Source of the DNA: an uncultured Bacteroidota bacterium
GTDB taxonomy: Bacteria > Bacteroidota > Bacteroidia > UKL13-3
Reading direction: 5' to 3'
Length of the DNA stretch: 64,000 bases
Assembly: GCA_903850915.1 (NCBI GenBank)
Contig: CAINMV010000023.1
Location: forward strand, 1-64,000
Below, one piece after another: positions 1 to 9,223 of this stretch. Both the position numbers and the translations under genes were made by a program. The notes under the pieces are model-generated. The model saw only the letters and a program-made list of their open reading frames with translations, had not been told where the DNA came from and did not search any database. Each line of letters starts with the position of its first letter. Position 1 is the first letter of the stretch.

Positions 1-3000
1 AATCAGGATGAAGAGTCTTCAGGTATCATAGATATGCAAGATATCTTAGGATCAGGAATGTTCCTTACCACCGATCAGGCACATTATGCTATAAGCGGCG
101 CAGCAGTAGAAGGAGGTCAGTTATTGGCTATGTTCAATCCTTACACAGATATCGTTAAACATCCAGACTCTTTAAAAATTTGTGAAGGTGGTAATGCCAA
201 TTTTAATGTTAGTATTAATAGTACAGGTACTCCAACCTACCAATGGTATAAAGATGGGGTTCTTATTCCATCTGCCAAGGCTGCATCCTATAGTTTGAAT
301 GGTATCTTATTATCAGATTCCGGAAATTATACAGTAACTGTTTCTGATGAAAATGGAATTACAAGTAATTCAACAGTTGCCCAACTTACTGTTATTCCTA
401 AAAAAACACCTACCATTTCACCTGCAAGTTTTACATTATGTCAGAATACAACGGTAACGCTTCAAGAATCAACTGCAGGAGCACAGGTAAGCAGCTATCA
501 ATGGAAATTGAATGGATTTAATATTGCCGGTGCAAACGCAAGTACCTATGTTGTGGGTTCTGCTGCTGTAGGAAATTACTCCGTGGTCGTTAATTACACC
601 AATGGATGCAGTTATGAATCTATACCATCGGCAATTTCTTTCACACCAAAACCTAAACCTGAATTTGTTGTGAATATCAATGTGCAATGTGTAACTGGTA
701 ATAGTTTTGTATTCAACAATACATCAACCATTGCATCTGGTAGCATGAGCTACCTATGGAGATTTGGTGATGGAAGTACTTCAATTACATCAAATCCAGT
801 TAAATCATATTTAAATTATGGAACTTATAATGTAACGTTAATTGCCACAAGCAATAATGGTTGTGTCGACTCAGTAACACAAATGGTTTTTGTTAATCCA
901 AAACCAACGGCTTCTTTTAGCATCAACAATAGCAACCAATGTCTTTCTAATAATTCATTCCAATTTACCAATTCTTCGAATATTGTTAGTGGAAGTGCAA
1001 CTTATCTATGGCGTTTTGGAGATGGCAGCACATCAACAAGCACTAATCCAACTAAAGTGTATGCCGTTGCAAATAATTACAATGTAACTTTAATAGTTGT
1101 AAGTAATTTTGGATGTATAGATTCCACCACTCAAACATTGGTGGTGAATGTAAATCCATTACCAACAACACCTACCGGACCAACAACGGTTTGTTCTTCA
1201 ATCAATGCTATATCACCTACAACATTTACCTATACCTCAACGTTAATCGCTGGTTTAAACTATAGCTGGTCGGTAACAGGGGGTACTATCTCTGGAAGTG
1301 CTTCAGGCATCAATCAAAATTCAGTGAATGTATTATGGGGAAATGCTGGTACAGGTTCAGTAACCGTTACTGTAACTAACAGTACAACAAATTGCAATGG
1401 TTCCGCAACATTGAATGGTGTAATTATTTATCCTACACCAACTGCATTAATCTCAGGATCTACAGCTGTTTGTTTAAATTCAATTAGTCTATACACTTTA
1501 AGCAACACAACTGGTGGAAGTATCAGCAGCTATAACTGGATTGTGACTGGAGGTACTATTGTTTCTGGACAAGGTTCTCCAGTGCTGAGTGTTCTTTGGT
1601 CAACTACCGGAGCGAAAACGGTGATTTGCAATTTAACCAATACAAATAGTTGTGCTGGTACAACTTCAATATTCAATCTAACTGTGAATCCTAATCCAAC
1701 AGCGACTTTCACGGGTACCTCTACAGTTTGTCCAAATGTATCGTATGCCTACACTGCAACATCTGCAGGAAACAACTATAATTGGATTGCAAATGGAGGT
1801 AGCATCGTTTCGCAAACAGGAAATACAGTCACCATTATTTGGAGTAATGTTACCACTGCCTCACTGATGTTAACAGAGAGCTTTGCTACTAGTTGTGTTA
1901 CTACAACTGCACAAAGTATTACAGTGAATGGTCCTTTAAGTGCAGTGATTTCTGGTTCTTCACAAAATTGCGTTTCCAGTGTTCAAAATTATACCTTAAA
2001 TGGTGCGACCGCCGCAAGCTGGTCAGTTACAGGAGGTAGTATTACAAGCAGTAATGGAAGCAGTGTTACAATTACCTGGACAGGCACAGGAACGCAAACA
2101 ATCACAGCCAATTATACCAATGGAACTTGTAACTACAACACCCGTTATACTGTGAATGTGAATGCATTGCCAACACCTGTTGTTACAGGAGCAAATGCAA
2201 CATGTACAGGTACTACTATAAGTTATGCGACAGTTAATAATGCTGGAAGCACTTATAATTGGAATATCACAAGTGGTGGTGCCATCATGAGTGGACAAGG
2301 AACAAATAGCATCACCGTGCTTTGGAATACTGCGGGGTCAAATACCGTTTCTGTTGCAGAAACTATTACTTCAACAGGGTGCACAGCAAATAGCTCGACT
2401 TTCAACGTAGTGGTAACGGCTACTCCAGGTGCAACAATCACGGGTAATGCCAATGTTTGCAGTGGCGGTGCATTCACTTATAATGCCCCAACAGCCTCTA
2501 CTTACGCATGGAGTGTAACAGGTGGTACAATTTCAGGTTCAGCTGCGGCAGCATCAGTTACTGTAATATGGGGAATAGGTTCGAATGGTTCAATTTCATT
2601 AACCACATCGAATGGAAGCTGTAATAGTACTTCTTCGTTGCCGATTACAATTAATACTACGCCTGTCGCCAGCATCACTGGTCCGGCTTCTGTATGTAGT
2701 TCTTCAACGAATCAGTTCTATGCTACATTTAATTCGAACTATAATTATATTTGGACTGTAACCAATGGCACTTATACTACGGGTGTCAATGCGAATATCA
2801 TTAATGTAACTCCAAATGTCGCCGCAACCTCGCTTACCATATCTTTGACCGTACAACTTTCAGGTACAGTTTGTTCTGGAACAGCAACAAAAGTGGTTAC
2901 GGTGAATACTACCCCATCCGTTGTAATCACTGGTGCTACTACTGCTTGTGAAAGCAGCTTACAAACATATAATTTCACAGGGGCGGCCACTTACACTTTC

Positions 3001-4116
3001 ACCATCACTGGCGGTAGCATCAATTCATCTACTGCCACCTCTGTCACCGTACTTTGGGGGAATTCAAATGGTTCAGTATTAGTAACCGGAACTAATGCTT
3101 CTGGTTGTTCGCAAAGTGCCTCACTGGCAGTGACTGTAAATGCATTGCCGGTCGTTGCCATCTCTGGAAGTAAATCGGTTTGTGCAAATAGCACTAACAG
3201 TTATGGTGTTTCTTCAGTTGGTGGTGCAACTTATAATTGGAGTGTGGTTGGTGGTAATATTTTAGGTGCATCCAATTCTAACAATGTAATAGTAACTTGG
3301 GGCACTGGTGCAAACGGTACCTTAAATATTATAGTTAATAATAGTAATGGTTGTTCCATTACAAAGAGTATTAATGTTTTAATTGGCACACAACCGAATC
3401 CTACTATTTCAGGCTCGGCTACTGCATGTCAAAATGCTTTGTCAACCTACTCAGTAGTTGCTATTGCAGGCGCAGCCTACAACTGGTCGGTTACAGGAGG
3501 TATAATTACTTCAGGTGCCGGAACTAATGCAATAAATGTTGTATGGAATACTATTGGCAATGGCAGTTTAAATATTACTCAAGGTGTTGGGTTTTGTATA
3601 GGTTCCAATAGTAAATCTATTAATATTAATGCAGCACCTGCGATACCTTCAGTTTACAAGGCAGGCAATACACTTTCAACCGATGCCATTGCAAAAAGTT
3701 ATCAATGGTACAATAATGGCACTCCAATATTGAGTGCTACTGCGAATACTTATGTAGCTAATACTCCTGGTCAATATAGTGTTACGGTTACCAATGCATT
3801 TGGTTGTTCTACATCATCGACTATAGTAATTGCTAATGTGGGTGTTCAAAATAAGGAGCAGTTGGCATCATTAAAAGTTTATCCAAACCCTGCCAATGAT
3901 ATAATCACCATTAACGCAAATAGCGCTATTGAAAAAGAAGTAACAATTCAAATATTTGATATGAACGGCAAACTACTTTTCAATGAAAAACTTCTTCTTT
4001 CAAAAGGAGAAATAAGTAAGACAATCAAAATTGATGATTGGTCAAAAGGTATCTATTTATTGCAGTTACATACCAATGATGGTAATACCACACAACAAAA
4101 AATAGTTAAGAAGTAA
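1..4116 (+). CDS. T9SS type A cargo protein with Ig-like and PKD-like repeats, 5' end cut by window edge
   Basis: Large secreted or cell-surface protein; the substrate is unknown. The frame is already open at base 1 without a start, so the gene begins left of the window; the first internal ATG is at 34. Counting from that ATG (1360 residues): an Ig-like domain at about 45-120, a second at about 125-205, two PKD domains with the core WRFGDGS at about 210-375, then about ten degenerate PKD-like modules with cores such as NWSVTGG, another Ig-like module (QWYNNGTP), and from about 1280 a T9SS type A sorting domain (VYPNPAND ... KGIYLLQL). Proteins with this C-terminus are known to cross the outer membrane by the T9SS and be released or anchored. 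It stands alone and is followed by a strong terminator. The repeats suggest an adhesin or matrix-like role, which is inference. Confidence 0.9.
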   Translation, partial: NQDEESSGIIDMQDILGSGMFLTTDQAHYAISGAAVEGGQLLAMFNPYTDIVKHPDSLKICEGGNANFNVSINSTGTPTYQWYKDGVLIPSAKAASYSLNGILLSDSGNYTVTVSDENGITSNSTVAQLTVIPKKTPTISPASFTLCQNTTVTLQESTAGAQVSSYQWKLNGFNIAGANASTYVVGSAAVGNYSVVVNYTNGCSYESIPSAISFTPKPKPEFVVNINVQCVTGNSFVFNNTSTIASGSMSYLWRFGDGSTSITSNPVKSYLNYGTYNVTLIATSNNGCVDSVTQMVFVNPKPTASFSINNSNQCLSNNSFQFTNSSNIVSGSATYLWRFGDGSTSTSTNPTKVYAVANNYNVTLIVVSNFGCIDSTTQTLVVNVNPLPTTPTGPTTVCSSINAISPTTFTYTSTLIAGLNYSWSVTGGTISGSASGINQNSVNVLWGNAGTGSVTVTVTNSTTNCNGSATLNGVIIYPTPTALISGSTAVCLNSISLYTLSNTTGGSISSYNWIVTGGTIVSGQGSPVLSVLWSTTGAKTVICNLTNTNSCAGTTSIFNLTVNPNPTATFTGTSTVCPNVSYAYTATSAGNNYNWIANGGSIVSQTGNTVTIIWSNVTTASLMLTESFATSCVTTTAQSITVNGPLSAVISGSSQNCVSSVQNYTLNGATAASWSVTGGSITSSNGSSVTITWTGTGTQTITANYTNGTCNYNTRYTVNVNALPTPVVTGANATCTGTTISYATVNNAGSTYNWNITSGGAIMSGQGTNSITVLWNTAGSNTVSVAETITSTGCTANSSTFNVVVTATPGATITGNANVCSGGAFTYNAPTASTYAWSVTGGTISGSAAAASVTVIWGIGSNGSISLTTSNGSCNSTSSLPITINTTPVASITGPASVCSSSTNQFYATFNSNYNYIWTVTNGTYTTGVNANIINVTPNVAATSLTISLTVQLSGTVCSGTATKVVTVNTTPSVVITGATTACESSLQTYNFTGAATYTFTITGGSINSSTATSVTVLWGNSNGSVLVTGTNASGCSQSASLAVTVNALPVVAISGSKSVCANSTNSYGVSSVGGATYNWSVVGGNILGASNSNNVIVTWGTGANGTLNIIVNNSNGCSITKSINVLIGTQPNPTISGSATACQNALSTYSVVAIAGAAYNWSVTGGIITSGAGTNAINVVWNTIGNGSLNITQGVGFCIGSNSKSININAAPAIPSVYKAGNTLSTDAIAKSYQWYNNGTPILSATANTYVANTPGQYSVTVTNAFGCSTSSTIVIANVGVQNKEQLASLKVYPNPANDIITINANSAIEKEVTIQIFDMNGKLLFNEKLLLSKGEISKTIKIDDWSKGIYLLQLHTNDGNTTQQKIVKK
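1165..3640 (+). repeat. About ten degenerate PKD-like protein modules
   Basis: Within the surface protein gene, roughly 80-90 codons recur: a Gly-rich opening (ISGS, VTGA), a Val-Cys, an aromatic core of the form YNWSVTGG, then a Ser/Gly turn and a strand ending VxW. I count ten cores, near residues 415-1155 of the frame counted from base 34. The copies have diverged at the DNA level, so this is an old protein repeat, not a recent tandem duplication. Confidence 0.75.
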
Positions 4117-4135
4117 TTAACTAAGTAATTAGGTT

Positions 4136-4174
4136 AATATTAAATGCCATCTTAATAAGATGGCATTTAATATT
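4136..4174. terminator. Perfect 18-bp palindromic hairpin, likely bidirectional terminator
   Basis: The arms at 4136-4153 and 4157-4174 are exact reverse complements around a 3-base AAT loop. The hairpin starts 19 bases after the stop of the surface protein gene, and the right arm runs into T-rich sequence. It would end that transcript and could also stop transcription from the right. Confidence 0.8.
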
Positions 4175-4348
4175 TTGGTGGATTTTTATATTCTTTTTAA
4201 AGGGATGCTTCGAATTGTAAAAAGGGTAACGCCCAAACCTTATTAAATTGACCTTTTCAGAGCTGATATTATAAAAACGTTGCAATGAAATACCTATAGA
4301 ATTATACTTTGCGTTCAGAAAAAAGTAACCGATTTTGGATTAAATTAC

Positions 4349-4389
4349 AAAAAATATCCGAAACCATTGATAATCAAATGATTTCGGAT
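4349..4389 (-). terminator. Intrinsic terminator of tRNA-Ala
   Basis: Read on the minus strand, arms at 4389-4377 and 4368-4356 form 13 consecutive pairs (one G-T wobble) around an 8-base loop, followed by six T residues (A run at 4349-4354 on the plus strand). It begins 8 bases after the tRNA 3' end, as expected for a monocistronic tRNA transcript. Confidence 0.75.
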
Positions 4390-4397
4390 TTAAATAG

Positions 4398-4470
4398 TGG
4401 AGAATATCGGACTCGAACCGACCACCTCAAACATGCCATGCTTGCGCTCTACCAGATGAGCTAATTCCCC
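4398..4470 (-). tRNA. tRNA-Ala (anticodon GGC)
   Basis: Reading from 4470 down to 4398 gives a full cloverleaf. The acceptor arm GGGGAAT pairs with ATTCTCC (one G-T). The D arm is GCTC/GAGC. The anticodon arm CAAGC/GTTTG holds the loop ATGGCAT, so the anticodon is GGC (Ala). The T arm carries GGTTCGAGTCC. The discriminator base is A and no 3' CCA is encoded, so CCA must be added by a nucleotidyltransferase. It stands alone between a surface protein gene and trpS and has its own terminator. Confidence 0.93.
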
Positions 4471-4596
4471 TTTAAAACGTTACTAAAATTGACTTTTAAT
4501 AATACTGCAATAATACTGATTTTTTTCAAATTTTGTACTTCAATAAAAACTTACCCACCAATTTCTTTTTATTAGACGGCTTCAGCATCTATTTTA

Positions 4597-4604
4597 TATT
4601 TTTG
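4597..4604 (+). promoter_or_regulatory. -7 box TATTTTTG of trpS
   Basis: Exact match to the Bacteroidota -7 consensus TAnnTTTG, 11 bases before the trpS ATG. I see no TTG -33 element at the usual distance. If used, the 5' leader would be only a few bases long. Confidence 0.5.
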
Positions 4605-4615
4605 CGTGCTACAAT

Positions 4616-5617
4616 ATGGAAAGAGTCGTAAGTGGAATTCGCCCTACGGGTAACCTACACCTTGGTAATTACTTTGGTGCTTTGCAGAATTTTATAAAAA
4701 TGCAAAACACACATTCATGCTATTTTTTTATTGCTGATTACCATTCCCTCACAACACATCCTAACCCTGCAGATCTTCATCAAAATGTGAAGCAAGTGCT
4801 GGTAGAGTATTTGGCCGCCGGATTGGATCCTGAGAAATCTGCCATTTATTTACAAAGCGATTTGCCGGAAACAGCCGAAATGTACCTGCTTCTAAATATG
4901 AATGCATATATGGGTGAACTTGAACGTAGCGCAAGTTTTAAAGATAAAGTGCGTACACAACCAGAAAACGTAAATGCCGGACTGTTGACCTATCCCGTGC
5001 TTATGGCTGCCGATATTTTAATACATAATGCACACAAGGTTCCTGTTGGAAAAGACCAAGAGCAGCACTTAGAAATGACACGAGAATACGCGCGCCGTTT
5101 CAACAAAATGTACCATACTGATTTTTTTACAGAGCCAACAGCTTTTAATTTTGGTGAGAAATTAGTTAAAGTACCAGGTCTTGATGGTACCGGGAAAATG
5201 AGCAAAAGTGACACCGGCATGAATGCTATTTTCCTTTGTGATGATGACAAACAAATTGAAAAAAAGATAAAAGCGGCCAAAACAGATTTAGGTCCTCAAG
5301 GAGAAAATACACCTTTCTCTCCCGAAATTGAAAATATTTTTGCTTTATTTGAACTGGTAAGTTCAAAAGAAACGATTAATTATTTTAAATTGAAATGGAA
5401 TAATGGTGAGGAAAAGTGGTATGGTGAAATGAAGAAACAATTGATTACAGATATGGTGTCGTTTGTTAACCCTATTCGCCAGCGGATTCAAGAACTCAGC
5501 AAAGACAGCGAATACCTGAGTAAAGTTGCTCGCCTCGGAGCAGAAAAAGCGCACGAAAGTGGCGCTGAAACAGTTAGAAAAATGAGAGAGATAATTGGAT
5601 TTAAAAAATTCTATTGA
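4616..5617 (+). CDS. trpS: Tryptophan--tRNA ligase
   Basis: Charges tRNA-Trp with tryptophan using ATP in the cytoplasm. This is a class I aminoacyl-tRNA synthetase of 333 residues, the usual length for the compact bacterial enzyme. The N-terminus SGIRPTGNLHLGNYFGAL contains the HIGH-equivalent HLGN at residues 15-18, and the second ATP-binding signature GKMSKS is present with KMSKS at 194-198. The substrate-pocket region around YHSLTTHP is also typical. The start is the first ATG after a TAnnTTTG box and gives the expected N-terminus. It may be co-transcribed with the deoxynucleoside kinase 65 bases downstream; I see no hairpin between them. Identity is secure. Confidence 0.97.
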   Translation: MERVVSGIRPTGNLHLGNYFGALQNFIKMQNTHSCYFFIADYHSLTTHPNPADLHQNVKQVLVEYLAAGLDPEKSAIYLQSDLPETAEMYLLLNMNAYMGELERSASFKDKVRTQPENVNAGLLTYPVLMAADILIHNAHKVPVGKDQEQHLEMTREYARRFNKMYHTDFFTEPTAFNFGEKLVKVPGLDGTGKMSKSDTGMNAIFLCDDDKQIEKKIKAAKTDLGPQGENTPFSPEIENIFALFELVSSKETINYFKLKWNNGEEKWYGEMKKQLITDMVSFVNPIRQRIQELSKDSEYLSKVARLGAEKAHESGAETVRKMREIIGFKKFY

Positions 5618-5682
5618 GAAAATCAAGCAAACAGTTCAGAACAAAAAGCTAAAACACGATTTATATAAATACCAGAAACAAT

Positions 5683-6303
5683 ATGCATATAGCAATAGCC
5701 GGTAATATTGGCGCAGGAAAAACAACATTAACCACGCTGCTCGCAAAGCACTACGGATGGACTCCTCAATTTGAGGAGGTCGACAATAATCCGTATATCG
5801 AAGATTTCTATAATGATATGCAACGCTGGAGTTTTAACCTTCAAATTTTCTTCTTGCACAATCGTTTCAATAATTTGGTGCAACTTAAAAAAGACAAGAA
5901 CAAAACAATAATACAGGATCGAACCATCTATGAAGATGCCTATATTTTTGCTCCAAACCTACATGCCATGGGGCTAATGAGTTCGCGTGACTTTGAAACG
6001 TATAGTCAACTTTTTGAAACCATAAAATCGCAAATAAAAGGCCCCGACCTTTTAATTTATTTGCGTGCCACCATCCCTTCTTTAGTTAACAATATTCAAA
6101 AAAGAGGACGTGATTTTGAAGACAGTATTCGTCTTGATTATCTCAAGCGTCTTAACGAAAGATACGAAGCATGGATTAGTAAATACAAAGAAGGAAAACT
6201 ACTCGTTATTGATATCGACGATATGAATTTTGCTGAGAACAAAGAACATCTTGGTGAAATAATCAACAAAATTGAACGAGAAATTAATGGACTTTTTAAG
6301 TAG
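5683..6303 (+). CDS. Deoxynucleoside kinase (deoxyadenosine/deoxyguanosine kinase family)
   Basis: Phosphorylates deoxynucleosides to monophosphates for dNTP salvage. It is 206 residues, normal for the family. The P-loop GNIGAGKTT lies at residues 7-15, and the DRTIYEDAYIF segment corresponds to the DRS-type motif that binds the nucleoside 5'-OH region and includes the conserved Arg. An Arg-rich lid-like segment (QKRGRDFEDSI) follows a ligand-binding stretch. Substrate preference (dA, dG, dC) cannot be read from the sequence. It lies between trpS and a MoxR-type ATPase. A separate promoter for the next gene begins just after its stop, so it probably belongs to the trpS transcript. Confidence 0.9.
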   Translation: MHIAIAGNIGAGKTTLTTLLAKHYGWTPQFEEVDNNPYIEDFYNDMQRWSFNLQIFFLHNRFNNLVQLKKDKNKTIIQDRTIYEDAYIFAPNLHAMGLMSSRDFETYSQLFETIKSQIKGPDLLIYLRATIPSLVNNIQKRGRDFEDSIRLDYLKRLNERYEAWISKYKEGKLLVIDIDDMNFAENKEHLGEIINKIEREINGLFK

Positions 6304-6310
6304 TCATTAA

Positions 6311-6318
6311 TAACTTTG
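6311..6318 (+). promoter_or_regulatory. -7 box TAACTTTG before the MoxR-type ATPase gene
   Basis: Matches TAnnTTTG, begins 7 bases after the kinase stop codon and ends 39 bases before the ATG at 6358. No clear -33 TTG is present, so its use is uncertain. Confidence 0.4.
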
Positions 6319-6357
6319 AAAATTCTGTTCTCATCTTAACTCACTTATTTTTATTTT

Positions 6358-7845
6358 ATGAAATTCCCAAACACCCTTGGTGCCCTGAAAGAATCAGGTT
6401 ATATCTCTAAAAGTATTAAAGACGAAATGCGTGACAATCTAACGCATGCACTTAAAAATAATATCGACCTTTTCGAAGGCATTCAAGGCTATGAAAATAG
6501 CGTCATACCGCAATTACAAACCGCTGTATTATCCAAACATAACATTATTTTACTCGGCTTGCGCGGACAAGCTAAAACGCGTATTGCACGACTAATGTTA
6601 AATTTGTTGGATGAATTTATGCCAGTGGTTGAAGGCTCTGAAATTAACGATGATCCATTGCAACCACTGAGTAGGTATTCAAAAGATTTAATAGCATCCC
6701 ACGGCAACGACACCACAATTGCTTGGATTCATCGCAGTGAGCGATATACAGAAAAACTAGCAACACCTGATGTTTCCGTTGCCGACCTTATAGGTGACAC
6801 AGATCCCATAAAAGCCGCCACATTAAAGCTACCCTATAGCGACGAAAGGGTTATCCATTATGGCTTGATTCCTCGCAGTAATAGAGGCCTTTTTGTAATT
6901 AACGAGCTCCCCGATTTGCAGGCAAGAATTCAAGTTTCACTTTTTAATATTTTACAAGAAGGCGATATTCAAATTCGTGGATTTAAGTTGAGATTGCCTT
7001 TGGATATTCAATTCGTATTTACCGCCAACCCAGAAGATTATACCAATAGAGGAAGTATTGTAACTCCTTTAAAAGATCGAATAGACTCTCAAATTTTAAC
7101 CCATTACCCGAGGTCAATAGATACTGCATTACAAATCACAGCGCAAGAAGCAGAAATAAATCCAGCCTTAGAAAAAGATATTTATTGCGCTCCAATTTTA
7201 AAAAGAATTATCGAACGTGTTGCTATTGAGGCGCGAGAAAGTGAGTTTGTTGATAAGAAAAGTGGCGTAAGTGCCCGACTAACCATCAGCGCATACGAAA
7301 ACTTGTACAGCTCTGCGTATCGCCGAATGTTAATCCAAAACACAGAACATGAATTTATACGCATCACCGACTTACTTAGCATTATACCAAACATCACCGG
7401 AAAGGTAGAGCTAGTTTACGAAGGAGAGGTAGAAGGAGTGTCGAACGTGGCACAGAACCTATTGGGAAAAGCGATCCGAACCGAATTCTTAACGCACTTC
7501 CCCGATCCAAACAAGCTTGCTAAAACGAAGCAAAGAGCCAATGGGCCATTTGAGAAAATTGTATCCTGGTTTAATGAGAATACATTGTTTTTAAATCCAG
7601 ACCTATCTATAAAAGACTATACCACGCGTCTAAAGCAAATAAGCAACTTACAAGATGTGGTGAAGTTGCATGTCAAGGATTTGAACGAAATAGATTTACT
7701 TATTTTTATGGAATTTGTGCTTCACGGTCTTGCCGAATACAATAAACTAAGCAAATTTGTAAATGACGCTGAAATTAGCTTCTCAGACTTAATGCGCAGT
7801 ATGCTTAATAATCCCACATCGAACGACGAGGAAGAAAGTTTCTAA
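6358..7845 (+). CDS. MoxR-type AAA+ ATPase (magnesium-chelatase-like)
   Basis: AAA+ ATPase of 495 residues. Walker A is GLRGQAKTR (residues 67-75). The Walker B strand GLFVINELPDL ends in Asn-Glu in place of the usual Asp-Glu, at residues 182-183. Sensor 1 is FTANPEDY (Asn 224), followed by TPLKDRIDSQ with the Arg-finger-like Arg. The C-terminal half is helical and includes FLTHFPDPNKLAK. MoxR/RavA-type ATPases normally act as chaperones with a von Willebrand factor A protein encoded next door. No VWA gene occurs here: the downstream neighbours are an RlpA-like protein and an enoyl-CoA hydratase. The partner must be elsewhere or absent. The specific client is unknown. Confidence 0.85.
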   Translation: MKFPNTLGALKESGYISKSIKDEMRDNLTHALKNNIDLFEGIQGYENSVIPQLQTAVLSKHNIILLGLRGQAKTRIARLMLNLLDEFMPVVEGSEINDDPLQPLSRYSKDLIASHGNDTTIAWIHRSERYTEKLATPDVSVADLIGDTDPIKAATLKLPYSDERVIHYGLIPRSNRGLFVINELPDLQARIQVSLFNILQEGDIQIRGFKLRLPLDIQFVFTANPEDYTNRGSIVTPLKDRIDSQILTHYPRSIDTALQITAQEAEINPALEKDIYCAPILKRIIERVAIEARESEFVDKKSGVSARLTISAYENLYSSAYRRMLIQNTEHEFIRITDLLSIIPNITGKVELVYEGEVEGVSNVAQNLLGKAIRTEFLTHFPDPNKLAKTKQRANGPFEKIVSWFNENTLFLNPDLSIKDYTTRLKQISNLQDVVKLHVKDLNEIDLLIFMEFVLHGLAEYNKLSKFVNDAEISFSDLMRSMLNNPTSNDEEESF

Positions 7846-7852
7846 ATATACC

Positions 7853-7860
7853 TATCTTCG
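7853..7860 (+). promoter_or_regulatory. Possible -7 box TATCTTCG before the rlpA-like gene
   Basis: TAnnTTCG variant of the consensus, 35 bases before the ATG at 7896 and just after the stop of the ATPase gene. The same TTCG variant precedes rpsP in this window. Weak evidence on its own. Confidence 0.35.
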
Positions 7861-7895
7861 CATCACAAAAGAGTACCCTAAAACCACCTTTGAGG

Positions 7896-8339
7896 ATGCG
7901 GATTAAACTAATTTTGATGTTTTCTTTTGCGTCTCTTTTTAGTGTCGCACAATTTAGTGTTTCCAAAGTTTCGGATAGTTTAGTATCAGATTCATCAATA
8001 TCGCATCAAAAATTTGATTCTGCTATTACTTGCCAAGTTTTGTATTGCAAATCAGGAATCGCCTCTTATTATGGTAAACAGTTTCAAGGCAGGTATACTA
8101 GCAGTGGAGAGAAATTTGATATGCATTTGTTAACAGCAGCGCATAAAACACTACCTTTCGGCACTATGGTGGTGGTTACAAATCTATCCAATAACAAATC
8201 TGCTATTGTAAAAATAAATGATCGGATGCCAACTTGGAATAAACGAGAAATTGATCTGTCTTTTGAAGCGGCGAAGAAAATAGGCCTCATCGAAGCAGGT
8301 ATTGCAAAGATTCAACTTGAAATTTGTTGTCTGAATTAA
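7896..8339 (+). CDS. RlpA-like double-psi beta-barrel protein
   Basis: Exported protein of about 147 residues with a single double-psi beta-barrel (DPBB) domain. The first 20 residues form a signal peptide ending near SVAQ. The mature part has the RlpA signature: GIASYYGKQFQGRYTSSGE, then AAHKTLPFGT and KINDRMP, which include the Asp and His positions of the family. RlpA proteins act on septal peptidoglycan and some are lytic transglycosylases; catalysis here is not shown. There is no SPOR domain, so septal targeting is doubtful. I chose the ATG at 7896 over the in-frame TTG at 7890 because it starts directly with a normal signal peptide. Confidence 0.85.
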   Translation: MRIKLILMFSFASLFSVAQFSVSKVSDSLVSDSSISHQKFDSAITCQVLYCKSGIASYYGKQFQGRYTSSGEKFDMHLLTAAHKTLPFGTMVVVTNLSNNKSAIVKINDRMPTWNKREIDLSFEAAKKIGLIEAGIAKIQLEICCLN

Positions 8340-8371
8340 AGAAAGTAAAATTACTATAACCCTTATATATT

Positions 8372-9145
8372 ATGGAATACAAATACATTCTCACCGAAAT
8401 TAGCGATGCAATTTTAACGATAATCATAAATCGTTCAGACAAAATGAATGCGTTAAATCGGGAGCTTTTACAAGAAATTAAGGCTGCTGTGCTTGATGCA
8501 CAAAACGACACCACCGTTATTGGCATAATCTTGACCGGTTCTGGCACAAAAGCATTCGCTGCTGGTGCTGATATTGCTGAGTTTGCACAATTCACGGTAA
8601 ACGAAGGCGCAGACCTTTCAGAGGCTGGCCATGCTGTTATGAACACCATTGAAAACTCAATTAAACCTATTATAGCAGCCGTGAATGGCTTTGCCCTAGG
8701 AGGAGGTTGTGAATTGGCTATGGCATGCCACATCAGAATAGCAAGTAGTAATGCAAAATTCGGACAGCCCGAAGTAAATTTAGGACTTATACCAGGATAC
8801 GCCGGAACGCAGCGCCTTATTCGATATATTGGAAAGTCACAAGCCTTGGAAATGCTTATGACAGCGGATGTAATAAATGCGGAAAAAGCAGCATCATTAG
8901 GCTTGGTAAATACCATAGTTCCGCAAGAAGAGTTATTAGGACACTGTATTGGAATTCTCAACAAAATAAAAACGAAATCGCCATTAACCATTGCTCAAAT
9001 CATCAAACTGTCGAATGATTACTATAATGGAACTGGTTTTGAAGAAGAAATTCAACAATTCGGCGCTTGCTTTGGAACAGAAGATTTCAAAGAAGGGACA
9101 GACGCATTTTTAAATAAAAGAACACCCGTATTTGTTGGGAAATAA
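8372..9145 (+). CDS. Enoyl-CoA hydratase/isomerase family protein
   Basis: Crotonase-fold enzyme of 257 residues, expected to hydrate trans-2-enoyl-CoA in beta-oxidation or a related CoA pathway. The oxyanion-hole segments are present (AAGADIAEF, and NGFALGGGCELAMACH). Both catalytic glutamates of the hydratases can be placed: Glu 114 in GGGCELA and Glu 134 in GQPEVNLGL. Retention of both favours hydratase over isomerase activity. It is 32 bases after the rlpA-like gene and is followed by a strong terminator shared with the convergent response regulator gene. A long open frame on the opposite strand (8287-8991) is a shadow of this gene. Confidence 0.92.
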   Translation: MEYKYILTEISDAILTIIINRSDKMNALNRELLQEIKAAVLDAQNDTTVIGIILTGSGTKAFAAGADIAEFAQFTVNEGADLSEAGHAVMNTIENSIKPIIAAVNGFALGGGCELAMACHIRIASSNAKFGQPEVNLGLIPGYAGTQRLIRYIGKSQALEMLMTADVINAEKAASLGLVNTIVPQEELLGHCIGILNKIKTKSPLTIAQIIKLSNDYYNGTGFEEEIQQFGACFGTEDFKEGTDAFLNKRTPVFVGK

Positions 9146-9164
9146 TACACGGAAATATACAATT

Positions 9165-9202
9165 AAAAAAGGTCGCTCATGGTTTAACAAGCGACCTTTT
9201 TT
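9165..9202. terminator. Bidirectional terminator between convergent genes
   Basis: Hairpin with stem AGGTCGCT/AGCGACCT flanked by a run of six A on the left and six T on the right (arms 9165-9177 and 9190-9202). It sits between the ends of the enoyl-CoA hydratase (plus) and response regulator (minus) genes and can serve both. Confidence 0.9.
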
Positions 9203-9223
9203 ATGTCTAAATTATGGCATTAG

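Noticed and set aside
7890..7895. TTG start for the rlpA-like gene
   Set aside because: Adds only Met-Arg before an ATG that begins a normal signal peptide; TTG starts are rare and no ribosome-binding site supports it.
8287..8991. 234-residue open frame on the minus strand
   Set aside because: It lies fully across the enoyl-CoA hydratase gene and the end of the rlpA-like gene, has no recognisable domain, and its composition (Ser/Ala/Ile-rich) is that of a reverse-frame shadow.
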